From Albifimbria verrucaria (lineage: Eukaryota; Ascomycota; Sordariomycetes; Hypocreales; Stachybotryaceae): DNA of 64,000 nt. Of the stretch, positions 34,780 through 47,711 are shown in pieces. The DNA lies in NCBI GenBank assembly GCA_020081605.1, contig JAHREC010000018.1:124001-188000 (forward strand). Direction: 5' to 3'. Both the position numbers and the translations under genes were made by a program. The notes beneath the pieces were generated by a model. That model did no database searches. It was not told the origin of the DNA and worked only from the letters and a program-made list of their open reading frames with translations. Position 1 is the first letter of the stretch. Each line of letters starts with the position of its first letter.

Positions 34780-36258
34780 CGCAGTGACTATGATGGTGGT
34801 TGGCTGCCTTGTCGCAAATTTGGGGGAAATGCCGCCTTGAAATGCCGCCTTGAAATAACCTCGTCCGGCGAAATGACTGACTGACTCGTCTACGCAAACC
34901 TGTGGCCCTACGTTGGCTTTCACTAGACTAGGTCTAGTTGAGATCCTTGACTGCGTAGAACCATGCAAAGTTAGCAACTGTATTCGCAAAATTCTTTCTC
35001 CACCCCAATCACAGGGTGCTTGAGGCTATTGTGCCGACATCCGTATCACGATAGCTAGCTGGAATCCTTACTTGGCTGGCTGCGGGTCTAGCAGACGCCT
35101 CCGAAATCCCCATCTACGGAGTTATTCCTATCTAAAAATCATCCTGACCAGGAATTAGCCAAAGAAAGCTTCAAAACAGGATTGCGTGTCCAAGGTCGCA
35201 ATCGCTCATGCTATCACTTTCATCTACTAAGCATGGCACAACATGCCGATATTAAGCACGAACTGATATTTTTACACATTCGTCGTCTGCCAGGCACCCG
35301 ATACTAACGCATCATATATACTCCATTAGAATGACCATGAGAAAAACTCTATCAACATAGCCATGTGGTGTCAATTCCCTGTCTTCTGTCTTGCCGAAGG
35401 CTCCAAATGATAACTAGACCATTTCTTTGGCACTCGTGTTCATCCGAAGCAGGGCTAAGATTCGATGATGAAGCCTCCGGACATGTAAAGAATATGTGTT
35501 TGATCCAAGAAAAAGGCTATAAAAACTAATCACACGAAAACCCCAGCATGATGACTGAGAGAAGCTCCAATATTGCCCCTAACCCATATTACACAAAGCT
35601 CTCCTGCAACACATGTATATTCTTGTATCCTTTTCACAGCGAGTGTTAGGAGCTCTATGACATAAGAGCAATCCAGACGCTTCAGCACAACAAGGCCCCA
35701 TTTATCCAATAAATAAGTAGGATTATAGGTTGAACTGAGCAACGTCACGGGAAAGTAATCTACTACTGACAGTCACATCTAAATCTGTATATGTATGTAT
35801 AGAACGGGGATATATTCCACATCGGAAAAGAATGCATGCTGAAGCCAACCCAATCCTTTCACATTATCAGGGGCTTAGGGTAGTGAGAGCTTGTAAGCCT
35901 GGAGTCAGCCAGCTTTTCTCTGCACCACTGCTGCCCCTTCACAAATTGCTTAACTTCTTCTTGCAAGGATGAAATAAATCCCATTCATTCTTCTTAAATA
36001 CATACAGTATTGTGTGTCTTTAAGCGATATGGAAAGATTATGTGTATGTAAGTTTAATTGGAACGTATTGATATTCACCACTATATGACTACTTGAGCAT
36101 GCAACTATGTCCCTCAAAGGGGCGCTTCATTGCTAATTTGTGGTTCAAATCAGCATCCAGTAGTGTCATGCTGACGATTTGCCCAGGCTGGAAAGTTAGC
36201 CAACAGGTTATGGTCGTAATACTTTTATCCTTGGCTAGCTTCAGAAACCATCTTAAGC
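34780..36258. other. Intergenic stretch
   Basis: Short open frames without recognisable features on either strand. Confidence 0.4.
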
Positions 36259-37494
36259 TTATAGGTTGACGGGATTGTTGCCAGGAAGCTTGCTGAGACG
36301 TCCATTGAGGCCGACCTCCTCATTGGGAGGGTTCACTTGGAGAGGCTGGCGAGAAGCACTGCCGGGGCCGTTAGGTCCCATATTGAGGCTGCAGTTGGCA
36401 TCGTTGACGCCGTTAGGACCAGTACAGGTCCTGATGGCATTCTCCAAGGCGTTCTGGTCGGTCCAGCCCTGCAGGTAATCCCCTACACGCTTGTCAACTA
36501 TCATGCCCTTACAATCAAGAAATGAAGGAGGAATTTGCAAGCATACCATGAAGTCCGTAGCCGGTGGTGTCGCCTTGGGCCCAAACCCAGCGATTGAAGT
36601 CCTGGACGGCTCCAGTGGCGTAGAAGAACTCGTAGAAGACAGAGACGATAGCGCGTGGATGGCTCTCTGGGCAGACACCAGAGTTATAGGTACCAATGGC
36701 AGGGAAAGACATCTGGAAGCTGTATATTAGATTCCATGGACATGAAAGGCAAATAATGGTATGATCTTACATGGCTTTTGTGATCTGGGGTATCCGTGTT
36801 CTTTCCATCCCAGCAAGAAGGGAAGAATGTCTGGGCACGCATGCGGCGACAGGCTTTCGGAAACTCGGGCGTCTCTGAGCCAGGGTCAAGACACGCATGC
36901 GAGATGGCGCGATGCTCGAGATTGGAGGCATCAAAGTTGCGGCGAAACGGGTTTCCAACAACCATGCGAAGGTTCTTGGGAGGTGCAATAGGAGTAGGAG
37001 CACTGGTAGGCATTAGCATATAGACATTGACGAGTAAGATTTTCAAACCATAAACATACCCATTGCAGTTTTGACGCCCAGGGGCGTAATCACAAGTGCG
37101 GGCGATGTAATATGCAGCCTGTGTTCAAGGTTAGCATCTCACACATACCCGATGAATTCATTAGGATATAGTTACAGCGCCCTCCATTTCCACAATCTCA
37201 AAGGATCCGTCCCTGCGCTGATGATACAGCTGAGGCTGCCAGTAGTTGCTATGGTCCAAAATTTTGTCGCAGGTTGTTGCCTTGGCAGCCCGGGCCTCAT
37301 CGTTTGAGAGTCTCAGCTGGAAGTTGGAACCTCCCACCACAGCATGAACATGAGCACTGATCTCTCCAGGGAAACTATAGGGTCGCCACGTTGAATGGTA
37401 AGTGGAGCACAATTAACGGTGAAGAGTTGAGCAGAGATTGTTGGGAGTAGGGCTGTAATAAGGGCAGCCCCTTGGTCAGGTTGGTAAAAGGCAT
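36259..37494 (-). CDS. DUF1996 domain protein, copy A
   Basis: Secreted protein of the DUF1996 family. The start at 37494 gives a signal peptide ending near ISAQLF, followed by the HVHAVVGG motif, TTCDKIL, SNYWQPQLYH, CDYAPGRQNCNG, PIAPPKNLRMVVGNPFRR, AQTFFPSCWDGKN, HKSH, GVCPESHPRAIVSVF, DFNRWVWAQGD and a C-terminal CTGPNGVNDANCSL segment. Four introns fit, at positions matching those of copy B. Two one-base breaks lie in the first exon, at 37369-37371 (GGG) and 37468-37471 (CCCC). A TATA box sits near 37613-37620. Compared with copy B it has a canonical C-terminus and fewer breaks. Function is unknown; the HxH motif hints at metal or ligand binding, by inference. Confidence 0.85.
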
Positions 37495-37707
37495 AGTAGA
37501 AAGGCTTGCAACGTCGATACTTTCTAGAAAGATTGGTTGCTAGTAGTTGAATAGAATATGTTAAGAATGTAAGTGATGTAGAAATGGATTCTCTCAGGGA
37601 AATAGTGATGCTTTATATATACCACTGTTCTCTACCAAAGTTATGTTCCCGGTCATGTCAGTCGACACATGTGCCGCAAAAAATATGTACAAGTATAATG
37701 CCCAACA

Positions 37708-38240
37708 CTACCCCAACAAGGTAATGACCCCAGGATAGAAGGAGGTGTTCGAAAGACGCTCCGTGACGTAGTTTATCCTAGCGCAGTACCTCTTGGGCGT
37801 CTTCCGGTGCGAACCATGCCTCACAAGTCGTCTGCCGGCGCTCGAATCTGATGCAACCAAAGCTGGGATAACATCCCCAAACATCTGCATAACTACTAAT
37901 CTAAGTTCAAACGATCCCTCTCCATTATGTCCGAGCAGCCCCGAGTTGATATTGCGGGGTGGAATAGCTGTCAGTGTCCAACTGACATGAAGCTCTAATG
38001 CTCGAGAAGACGATTGGCACCAGATGGCATCTAGCCCACATTTCCTCGAGCTCGCCACCAAGCGGCCCTGTTCGTTGTCCCATGACCAAAAACTAGTATG
38101 GTAGCATTGGGACCAATGTCTCCGAGGTGGAGCAAACACCTCTCCGCCGCTTATCTGCAGTGTCTTCGGCATGTGGATGATATGTTAAACGTTTAGTTAA
38201 GATGAAGGGGCAGACAAGCTTACCTTAACCGAAATCTTCA
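37708..38240 (-). CDS. Hypothetical protein, frame uncertain
   Basis: A possible start at 38240 (MKISVK) is followed by a good intron (GTAAGC, CTTAAC, acceptor near TGCAG). Then comes ISGGEVFAPP and, one frame over, LGDIGPNATILVFGHGTTN. Later ELHVSWTLTAIPPRNI and GEGSFELRLVVMQMFGD look coding. At least two frame breaks are needed. No family recognised. Confidence 0.3.
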
Positions 38241-40160
38241 TGGGATTGGGCAGTCACATGCTATAGGGCAGCCATTGGCTCCCGCTAAGTCTCCTCCTTT
38301 CAACAAGCCTATTGGGTTTCTCAGTGGGGCCAATTGGCGGACTCACTCTTTCACGGCCATCTGCCGTAGTTCATATAATTTCCAGGTCTGGCAGCAAATG
38401 TGTATACACGCAAAGCAAGGATTGGTCGCAGCATTTGTTCATGGTAAGAACCGTGAGCTTCATGTGCCAAGTACTGACACTGCGATATGAAAACACAATG
38501 TCTCTCGCGGTGTCGGTTACCAGAGCATCTAAAAAACTGGTACGGACTAACAAGGATGAAGCTGCTGCTAATTTGGACGAAGCTGCGCTAAGTGGAGTTT
38601 TGAAACGAGTAGATGGCGTCGTTTCAACTGATCACCAAAGATCACCCTCCCTGCCTCTGCCAGTCTCTTACTATTGGTCCTTGGTCACATAATGTAAACA
38701 CGTGGAGATTTCAAAATATGTTGCTATTCTCACAACAGACATTGATGCCGGGAACACCCCCACTAGTAAGCTCTTTAGTTTCCCATAATTTCACTTGCCC
38801 CCGGTCAGCCCCACTTCCCGCGGTGTAAACCATGAATGCTATCCTTTCGGCCTATCAACCGATGACACCGAGCTTGTCTCCGCCTTCTAGTGCTGGAATG
38901 TGATGAAGGGATGGAATATGACCTGCGATAGTTAGCTTTGTGATTAGCTCTGATATGTTCAAAATCCCACATGATGCAGATTTAGAACGAGTGTGGGGAA
39001 GGTAGCTCTAGAAAGACTACGACCCTACCATTGGACTTGTATCAAAATTAGTCAATCACCTGCCAAATGGAGCGAATATGTCGACTCCCGACTTGCCCCG
39101 ATGGTTGTCCGAGTAGGGCCGGTTTGACTTTTTTATCATTTCTCATGGGCGGAAGAATCATTCTCTAAGGTGACTGAGTGACCCAACGAACCTTGGTGCG
39201 TGAAGTGTCAAAGCATCATTGAATTCGACAGATGATCAAAGCCGCTTGGAGATACGCTGGCGGCGAAAATTCCATTGCCTTTTGATGTTCTGTCTACATA
39301 TTGAAAGCGTACGAACAGAACAAATTATGGCTATAATGACACAGGTTCGCGTCAAGGAATGCACTGATGAACATCTCTGCAACCATCAGTAAGCAAACAC
39401 CTTCCGCGCAATAACAAATGTTGGAGAAACCATCTGGGGTATAGTTCGTAGCTAGGCGTTCGTGCCTATGCATGACGACCTTTGTGGACTTGCAATTGAC
39501 ATCTTGCGATGATATGCCTGGACATCTAGGGTCTGTGATTCGTCCTGCCACTCCTTAAAGAGGTTACAAGAAGCCATTAGATATCTACTCCTGCCTCGTT
39601 AAACCGCGTTGAATTTTCTCACTCAGTGTCGAATCATCGGCCTGTCCCTGGGTATTACTCAGAGCTAGTTGGCGACCGCACATTGTCTATTTACGCTGCT
39701 TCTCATAATCGCTTTCATCATGAATAAACTCATTTTTAAGCTTTTATGAATGAGCCATCCGGCTAGCAAACAGCCAAGGATGCCAAGGACAGGGACTTGG
39801 TCCTTGGAACCTTCCTATACATTTCCCCTCTCCATGAGCGCTGATGAAAGAATATAGCCGCAACTCAGATGAAATTTCTTAAGCGAGAGGACACTCATCT
39901 CTGTATCAGCACGCCCGAGGGTGAGGGCAATGGTTGACCTCTGGATGATTCTCATTGCCGATCAGTGGGCTAACGGCCGCTAGAGACATTAGCGCCGCCT
40001 TACTTACAGAAGCTTTGCTCTACACCAGTCACGTGGCATTTAACTGCAAGCCAATCATGTTATTGTCAGCCTATCCATGAGTATACTATTGTGGGATTGC
40101 TAGGAGACAATGTTTTCCTCCCTTCCTCGCCAAGAACAGTGTATTATAGTTGCGTTGGCT
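38241..40160. other. Intergenic stretch
   Basis: No recognised gene. An 85-codon frame at 39294-39551 (minus) has several cysteines but no signal peptide. Confidence 0.4.
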
Positions 40161-41825
40161 TTACAGGTCAACGACAAAGGATCCCATCTTGCGTGCGGGG
40201 ACCCTAGTCTGGAACATGTAATCAATCTCATCAAATCGCCGTCCTTTCAGCTCAGGAACTGCAAAGAAAGCCCAAACCGACGCTATAGCTGACAATCCGC
40301 CGAAAATAAAACCAACTTTGCCCCGTAAATTACCCTCGTCTGGATTGATCATGTAGGGAATCACGCTGTTGAATAGCGTGCCAATCGCAGCTTGAGTTGC
40401 AGTCGCAATGGCAATGGTTGGTGCGCGGAGTACTGTACTACTGACCTCACCCAAGACTGCGAAAGCCATGGCTCCAAGGGTTGCGAAGTAGATGAAGGCA
40501 TAGACAATAGTCAAGGACGCCTGGACCCATTTTGCAGCACCAGTTGGCACCACATCGAGGATACCAATTAAAAGCAGGACAACTGTTAGAGAGAACATGC
40601 CGGTAAGGAAAACCAGACGACGGCCTGCTTTCTCAATAACGAACCAACTGATGATAGTGGCAGACAGACCGGCTGCAGTAACTCCGACACCGAGATCAAA
40701 ACTCCTCCAAGTTTCAAGACCAGCGAGTTGGAAGAAGTAGGAGGAATAGCCTAGGGCAAAAATGATGCCTAATGCAACGGTCAGTCATCGAGTAGTTGAA
40801 ATCTCAGGCTCAAGTATATGACTGCTCTCTTACCTGTGAAGTGCTGACAGACGAAAATACCAATGCTGACAAACGTTCGAGAGAGATCGGTGCCGCGGAA
40901 GCACTGAATAATAGAACCCTGCTCAGATTTTGCCGCTTCTTCTGCTGCGATAGTCGCCTCGAGCGAGACTAGTTTCGCCTCCACGTCGATGCCAGATCCG
41001 TAAAGCTGCTGCAATGCCCTCTTTGTTTCCTCACGCTTTCCATTACGAGCCAACCACCAAGGGCTCTCCGGCGCAAAAGGAAGGCCGACAGCCAAGAAGG
41101 CACAGAAGAAGAGCTGCAGAGCAAAAGGGCTCGGTATGCCCAGCGACTCTCCCACTCCCCAAAGCCTTTGATGGCTGCGTTGGACAGTAGCTGGCCTGAT
41201 GCGATGCCAAACTGCACACCAGCTGTAGCAATGCCTCGGAAGACGACAGGGCTCATTTCTGACGTGGCAAGTGGTGCAATGGTCAAATAGAAGCCGAGGC
41301 CAATACCGAGAATAAGCTTAGAGATGAGAAAGGCAACATTGGCGGTTGAGAATATTTCGCCGAAGATGCCGCCAGTCGCAATAATGAGGCCGACAAGAAG
41401 TGATAACCTCCGGCCATATCGATCGGCAAGCCAAGAGCAGAGGAAGCCGCCACCAAACTGGCCAACGGAAGAGATAGCATTAAAAGCGCTCTGCCAAGCA
41501 GCTGATAGGACTGGCTCGCCCTCAAAATAGTACCCAAAGTCGCGGCGGAAGGACCTTACGGCAAGCATCCCACCATTGACCTGAGCGTCAAAGCCCCTAG
41601 ATAGTGTAAGAGTCCGAGAGAGTCTTTGTGGGGTAATGAGTGTACTTACCAGCCTACGGCTGCCATGGCCCAGTAAAAGCACCACCAGACAAGGGCAGGA
41701 TACCTTTGAAAGACTTGCTTGATTGTTGTTTCATGCTCGAGACTATGGTCTGCATGAATGGCCAGTTGTTTCGCCTCCACTTCTGGCTTGTCAGCCTCAA
41801 TTTTGGGTTTCCTGTAATCTTCCAT
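40161..41825 (-). CDS. MFS sugar porter 1
   Basis: Twelve-helix sugar transporter of the SP family, plasma membrane. Exons are 41825-41650, 41596-40834 and 40768-40161, with introns 41597-41649 and 40769-40833. Visible signatures are GWGFDAQVNGGML in helix 1, the LADRYGRR loop after helix 2, KLILGIGLGFYLTIAPL, the PESPWWLARNGK motif, the second-half KAGRRLVF loop, and PELKGRRFDEID near the C-terminus. One one-base break at 41127-41129 (GGG on plus). A TATA motif (minus strand) lies near 41982-41987. It is divergent from the Zn2Cys6 regulator at 42741 and clearly paralogous to the porter at 48726. Substrate unproven; a glucose, gentiobiose or short beta-glucan is suggested by context. Confidence 0.85.
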
Positions 41826-42740
41826 GGAGAATCAATTCCGTCGATCAATTTTGCCAAGTGCAAGCTAAAAGCATGAATATGATGGCTCTGTCAACAGACC
41901 GCGGACCAATGAAATAATAGTGTCTAGGCCACATCCCATGATTCAGCAATGGGGCTCGAGTGCTGTGTCAATGCAACGTCTTTATACCACGTTGGCAATC
42001 GAGTAAACGTTGAAGCACGAATAATCTTCCCATAGGACTTGAAACGAGCTGATAGACCGACCTGGTTAGTCGTCCGAAACCCCAACCCCAACTATTAGCG
42101 CCAAAGCGGAGGCTAAAGGAGAACGGCCGTCTCCAGCGATCTGTAATTAGTCTCTTGCTTGAATTGTCTCCCTGTATACACCCTGGTTCGGCCCGAACAG
42201 ACCCCGGACACCAGCCATTATCAACGACGGGGTTCTCGGGTCTTCGGGTGGCTAGACTCTAATGCGGAGTGCATGGCCATGAACTGGGGTGCATCTGAGG
42301 CACGAGGTTGGGCAGGGATTGCAGGATTGGTAGATGGTGTTCCTTGAAAAGGACCGAGATTTTGGAATGCGGGGTTGGGTCCCGGTTCTCTTAAGTCTGC
42401 CGGGCTTCACCTCGTTTAAAAAGAGCGACGTTCCCCGACAAGAGTCACCATCTCACCGTCCCGATAGTTTTGATTCTGAGAACCGCTCGAACTGGTCTTT
42501 GGCCGTCCTCATCAGCCGATTCCCTAGTTGCATTGCCTACTTACAGAGTGTTCATACACGGACGATTCATCTAGAAGAGATATTGCCCCACATTCCCAGC
42601 AAGTTGGGGTTGCAATCATATCCGATTACAAGGCGGGCATACGGCAACTGCCGACTACCCGCGAGTCTCGATCGAAGCCCACTGATCCAGCCTACGCTCG
42701 TATCATCACTTCGTTCGTGGCGTGCGATCAGGCAAAAATT
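41826..42740. promoter_or_regulatory. Shared divergent promoter of sugar porter 1 and the regulator
   Basis: A 915-bp region between two divergent starts. It contains GGCTAA near 42110 and several CCGG/CGG words, but I cannot assign a binding site with confidence. Confidence 0.4.
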
Positions 42741-44790
42741 ATGTCCGACTTACCGCCCTTGGGCTTTTCAAAGCTACTGCAGACTACGCAGTCTGGGCAA
42801 GAGGCCCTCCTCCTCCAACACGGCGTCGGTGTCTTCCCGGTGACGAATACCTCTATTATTTACGACCATGAGGCTGACATGCCAAACGAAAGGCCCAGAA
42901 AGCGGCCTTCGGCTCGAGGAACTGCATTTTATCCACGGAAGCGAGCTAACAGGGCGTGTCAAGTATGCCGGGCTCGTAAGACGAAGTGTGACAGTGGAGT
43001 CCCAGCATGTTCCTACTGCGTGAGCGTTGGGGCGACTTGCATCCGATCTTCAGCGGACCTTTCAAGCTTCGACCCTGCAAGTATCAAGATTCTCGGGCGA
43101 CTAGATGATTTGGAGAGAATACTCAATAATCTGTCATTGTCTTCAGCCGCTACTGATCGAGCCGGCGGGTCCCCAGGGCATCATGGTGTTGTTCAGCCTT
43201 CAATAGAGGTTCGATCATTCCCCGATGCTTCTGTTATCTCATATGTCGACCCTGAGCCTTTGTGTATCTGGGCTCATGTGAATCGGCAATACGGCTGTCA
43301 ACCTGCGGGTCAGGTACCCATGGACTACAGCAGAGACGAATTGCGGGTTTGCCACGTGGTCCCTCAGTGTGTTGACCACATCACCTTGTGGCCTATGTTC
43401 AGGACCCAAATGCAAGACCCAGACAATGAGGAGACTAGTCGAGTGGCTCTTCCTGCATTCAAATCGCTGTCCTCCGGCACAGCCTCCCTCCTCAGCCTTC
43501 TTGAGTTGGACTGGGGGCGAACACGCCAGCTTGTAGACAACTTCTTCACCTATGTACATAGCAGCAATCCGATCCTCGACGAGCCAAGCACACGCCGCAT
43601 GGTTAAAGATACTATTATAGATGGTCTAGACTGGTCACCTGCTTCTTGTTTGACACTCATCATTTGTGCTTTAGGCTGTCTAGCAAAGCCTTTTGGCCCA
43701 GTCGACAGTACCAGACACAGGACAGCAAACCTCGCCGACTCACAAGCCCTCTTCGAGGCGTCCCAGAAACGCATCGGCTCTCTGTTTCTGAAGAATGACC
43801 TTACCACTGCACAGTGCTTATTCCTATCTGGAGTCTACATGATGTACCTTTTCCAGCCAGGGTATGGGTGGAGGTTCTTCCTCCAGGCATTGGCCACATG
43901 TCAATACTTACCCTCTATCGTCGAGGCCCGACGGATGGGATCAACACCCACAACTCCACCAACCTCTTCTGAGTTGGGCAACAGATATACACAGGAGCAG
44001 GCGGTCTACTGGTCTGCATGGAAGTCAGAGAGAGAACTGCGAAGAGAATTGTCACTACCGGACTTTGAGAGCCACGATTCGGGCAGCGCACTCTACCCGC
44101 CTTTTTTCCAACTCCGCCGATCCCCAGTGATGAAGCTTCCGACAAGTTTGAAGCAGAAACATTACGAGCTCGAGAAGCATGGCTGTTTTACCTAGCAGAT
44201 ATCTCGCTGCGACGTCTCACTAGCCGTGTCTGTAGCGCCATGCTCAGTCTCGAGAACGAAACACCTTCCAATACGGAGTTTTTAACGGCCTTACTTGATG
44301 TAATACCAGACTACGAATTTCAAGCACGACAGTGGCGCGATAGTCTGCCCGAGGAGCTGTCTCTTGCAGGAGCAAGCGAGGATGATGGTATCAACCAATT
44401 CATCCTCCGCGGCAAGATGATGAACTTCTTTGAGATGATTTATTGGCCCTTTGTATTTGGGAGCATCAGCCGCTTGTTCGCGAGTATGCCCGTGCCCCTG
44501 CGTTTCAAGAGATAGTTACCCGTGGCCTAAATACACAGCTAATGCAGATCGGCATCAACGAGGTTGGGTTTGCATACAGGCAGCACGGCTCCTTCTTCAT
44601 GATACGGTCTTGCACCAGAAGTGCGCTCGTTCTGCTGGCGGCCTCGAAGGTCGGTGCTGCGATGCCTGCGGACTGGGACACCTCTGTGCTCAAAGTAACA
44701 AGAATGCAGACGTACTGGGAGGAAGAGGATGTAGAGGTTCGGAAGTGGAGATACCTCATTGAGAGCGAGCTTGCTAGTGGGAGGAGCTGA
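42741..44790 (+). CDS. Zn2Cys6 transcription factor with fungal-specific domain
   Basis: The DNA-binding domain reads CQVCRARKTKCDSGVPACSY and continues C-x6-C, a canonical C6 cluster, preceded by a basic stretch. A short LGRLDDLERILNNL coiled coil follows, then a long fungal-specific middle homology region with an R-x-x-x-A-N and L-x-x-L-F-L pattern. The start at 42741 (MSDLPP) is chosen over the in-frame ATG at 42528 because the sequence before it looks untranslated. Two one-base breaks occur, at 44102-44107 (TTTTTT) and 44459-44461 (GGG). No intron is needed. The position between two sugar porters and beta-glucanase genes suggests it is the pathway regulator, by inference. Confidence 0.85.
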
Positions 44791-45159
44791 GGAGATGCAT
44801 TCTCACCGTCACAGCTCAATCTCCTTTTGGACTACATAGTAAGCACTACGGAGATAAGGAGGATTTTCACTGTTCCGAGCAAGCCGAATGACCTAAAGCC
44901 GAAAACCCTTGTCGTTTCGCCCGCAATTCACAACACCACTTGCCGTGATCCAATCCATTGGGCGAAGGACCAGCGAGCCACGTTAGGGTGCGGGGACAGT
45001 CGGCCCAGTAGGCTGGAGGCCACATTGATTGGCTGTGCCGCCCGCCGCCCGCCACCCCTGGCCCAGCATTAGACTATTCACGATCAGTTTATTTTTAACG
45101 TTGGCCACCACGTTAGTACTCCCTTAATTAAAGCTTAGTGCTTCACCTCCCTGTTAGAA

Positions 45160-45576
45160 TTGGCATGTCCTCCGGATCTTCGTGGGTGCATGAGGAGTGG
45201 ACTAGTGCGATGCTACGTTCGCTTCGAAACCAAAGCGTCCGAGGGAACGTTGTCTGTGCTCGATTTGACAGTGTCTTCTGCCACGTCTTCCCTCATCCCA
45301 GGGTATGGAAGCCCAGTAGCCGTATTTGATGACCCTGAAGATTTTGACGAGGCCAAGACTAGCCACCGCACAGTCCTCATGATGTGGCGTGTTGGCCCAT
45401 TGGGTTACCCCGGCGCTGCTGAAGTGATTAACACGTGCGTGCCGCCCAGACTTTTGGAGCCGGGCGTCTATAATCTTCCCTGTATCGGCGACGGCAGGCA
45501 GTCCAGCAAGTTTGTCAATGCAGTCTTGCTGGGTACGACGGCATTCCAAGGTTCCGGCATTTCTAGCTACTGCTGA
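45160..45576 (+). pseudogene. Remnant of an IlvD/Edd-family (sugar-acid) dehydratase
   Basis: A frame of about 138 codons holds GYGSPVAVFDDPEDFDEAK, TVLMMWRVGPLGYPGAAEV and LPCIGDGRQS. This matches the C-terminal swivelling region of IlvD/Edd dehydratases, particularly the arabonate/xylonate dehydratase type (GPLGYPGxxEV, DGRQSG). The usual SGTSGSPS and N-terminal Fe-S region are missing. Downstream, 45600-46080 has fragments such as ARFNPNVEMELMGKGADREG that I cannot place. Broken remnant, or a gene more heavily damaged than its neighbours. Confidence 0.6.
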
Positions 45577-46161
45577 TATACATCGTATATGCATCAAATG
45601 ACCCCAAATCACTACAAATTCCCGCAACCGACGTAATTGCCCGTTTCAATCCGAACGTTGAAATGGAGTTGATGGGCAAAGGGGCCGATAGAGAAGGTAT
45701 GGAACTTGGATTGACAATGAAATCGGAACGGTTCGACTTTACAACCCGTTTGAGAGGCCTTCGAGGATCATCGATCGCCTACCCCGACCTGACTCGGCAG
45801 CGGGCCGAATGGGTACCACTAATGAGGAGTGGATAGACCAAGCTTTCTCTACAGGGATGCGCAGAATGGCACACAGCAGCTTGGAGGTTTCTTGTTATGG
45901 CGGCGCACGTACCGTAATTATGGATCCTCTCAATTCGTCCCGTGGTTCCATGACATCACTACAGCTCTGGTACTGGAATTGCAACACATTATGCGTCCAA
46001 TTTGGGATCGGCATGCAGTTTCAGATGCATGGTTAACAAAGGTGCTGTTCATGTCTTCGAAGATTTGAAAATGGGCCCTCCCAGGCGCAATGAATATTGT
46101 CAACTATTCACAGCAGGATTACATCGAGAGTGGAGATGTAAAGCCTCCGTGAGGGAATTTG
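45577..46161. other. Unassigned fragments after the dehydratase remnant
   Basis: Several short frames on the plus strand (45640-46080) have coding-like composition but shift repeatedly and carry no motif I can name. Confidence 0.3.
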
Positions 46162-46320
46162 GCCTGCCTCGTTGCTAACAGCGACAGTCCCCGGCGAGCA
46201 TCTGGAGGCGAACGGTTGAGTTCAATGATTCAGCCTTTTCCTACCAACAGTCCACCGATACCCTGTTCTTATTCCGTCCCTTATGGTGCCCCCCGCAAAA
46301 GACCATTCCCCGTGGGGAAA
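46162..46320. repeat. Short dispersed repeat, copy B
   Basis: Second copy of the pair described at 9913-9999: CCTCGTTGC.AACAGCGACA.TCCCCG at the left and CAAAAGACCATTCCCCGTGGGGA at the right, with a longer spacer. Confidence 0.5.
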
Positions 46321-46683
46321 CTTGCTTTGCATGGCACTAGCTCTGGGAATTATACGTGGCGAGAAAGGAAGGTAAGGACTCAGACTTCCAAGTTCACTCA
46401 ATATTCACGTGTACTTAAATCTTGGGGTTTATGTCATATGTGTTTCTCGTATGCGGCGTAATGATGACCTAGCCGATTTACCGATGGGAGGATGGATAAC
46501 AACATGAGAGAGTTTCCACAAAACGTCCATCGCGTAGTGTCGCTCGGCAAAACTCCTTCGTGAAATGAACAATTAATTTCAATGTTACTTTGTTTCAATG
46601 CAGCTCAGCGTCTAACCACTTTAGTCTGTTGTCCAGATCTTGGGGCAAGAGCTGCCGCGGCTTATCGATGTTCATACACAAGA

Positions 46684-46690
46684 TATAAAA
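46684..46690 (+). promoter_or_regulatory. TATA box of the GH128 gene
   Basis: TATAAAA 91 bp before the ATG at 46775. Confidence 0.5.
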
Positions 46691-46774
46691 CAGGTATGGT
46701 ATTGCTATAGTCTTTCATCAGCTCACATCTTCAGTCAAATCAATATTTTCCATTGAAAAGAATTCATACCAACC

Positions 46775-47711
46775 ATGAAAGCTTTCATTCCGTTGCTGTT
46801 TGCTCTCCCGTACGCCCTTTGCGGGGTTCGCCAAAGCGTGGGTTAATATACATTCCAAACGCAAATACACCTCAAGATGATGCCATATGGGTCCAGCCAG
46901 GTGCTCAACTCACCTGGTATTACACCTACAACAATCGGCCAAACCCCAGTACAAGAGTCTCGACTTCGTTCCCATGATGTGGGGATGGGCAGCAACCCCG
47001 ATGATGCTAGCTTTCATGACTCTATCCTGAGATTGATCGAAGGCGGCCAAGATGTTCGTCATGTTCTTGCCTTTAATGAGCCTGACCTGCCGAATGAATG
47101 GGGTGGTAGTGATATCGAGCCGGCTAGAGCCGCCCGTGGCTATGTAGCCAACTTTGTGCCTCTTCAGCACAGAGGTATAAAGCTGGGTCTGCCTGCTGTC
47201 TCTGGTGCAAGCTGGGGTATCACATGGTTACGAGAGTTTGTTGGGAACTGTACCCAACTTCTCCATGGAGCCAGATGTCCATATGATTTCGTGCCCGTTC
47301 ACTGGTATGATAATTATGGCGGTCTCGTTGCTCATATAGAGGAGGCTATCGCGGAGTAAGTAGTCATGCGTTATTTCATTCTTCATCCCGTGATCCTTTT
47401 CAAGCCAAAATCCCGTCCTTTGGATGCTAATGACATGCTTCTCTAGGTTCCCAGATGCCAAGATTTGGGTGACGGAATATGCCTTTGCAAACCGTGACCT
47501 GCCCGCGACTCAGGAATTCTATAACCAATCCGCTAACTATCTCGACAATAACGCCAAGATTGAGAGATACAGCTACTTTGGCGCCTTCAGGTCTCAAGTC
47601 AGCAACGTTGGCCCGAACGCGCCCTTTTTGAACAACGGCGGCAGGCTTACTGATATTGGTTCATGGTACCTGGGAGGCAAGGCAACAGGCGTTATTCCTA
47701 CCTCCGACTGA
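46775..47711 (+). CDS. GH128 endo-beta-1,3-glucanase
   Basis: Secreted glycoside hydrolase of family GH128 (Glyco_hydro_cc), cutting beta-1,3-glucan internally. A signal peptide (MKAFIPLLFALPYALCG) is followed by KRGLIYIPNANTPQDD, WYYTY, FVPMMWG, HVLAFNEPD with the predicted acid/base Glu, LGLPAVSGA, FVPVHWYDNYGG, IWVTEYAF with the predicted nucleophile Glu, and RYSYFGAFRS..NVGPNAPFL. One intron at 47356-47446. Three one-base breaks, all in the first exon: 46823-46826 (GGGG), 46944-46947 (CCCC) and 46981-46984 (GGGG). Catalytic-domain length, about 270 residues, is normal. No carbohydrate-binding module is attached. Confidence 0.88.
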
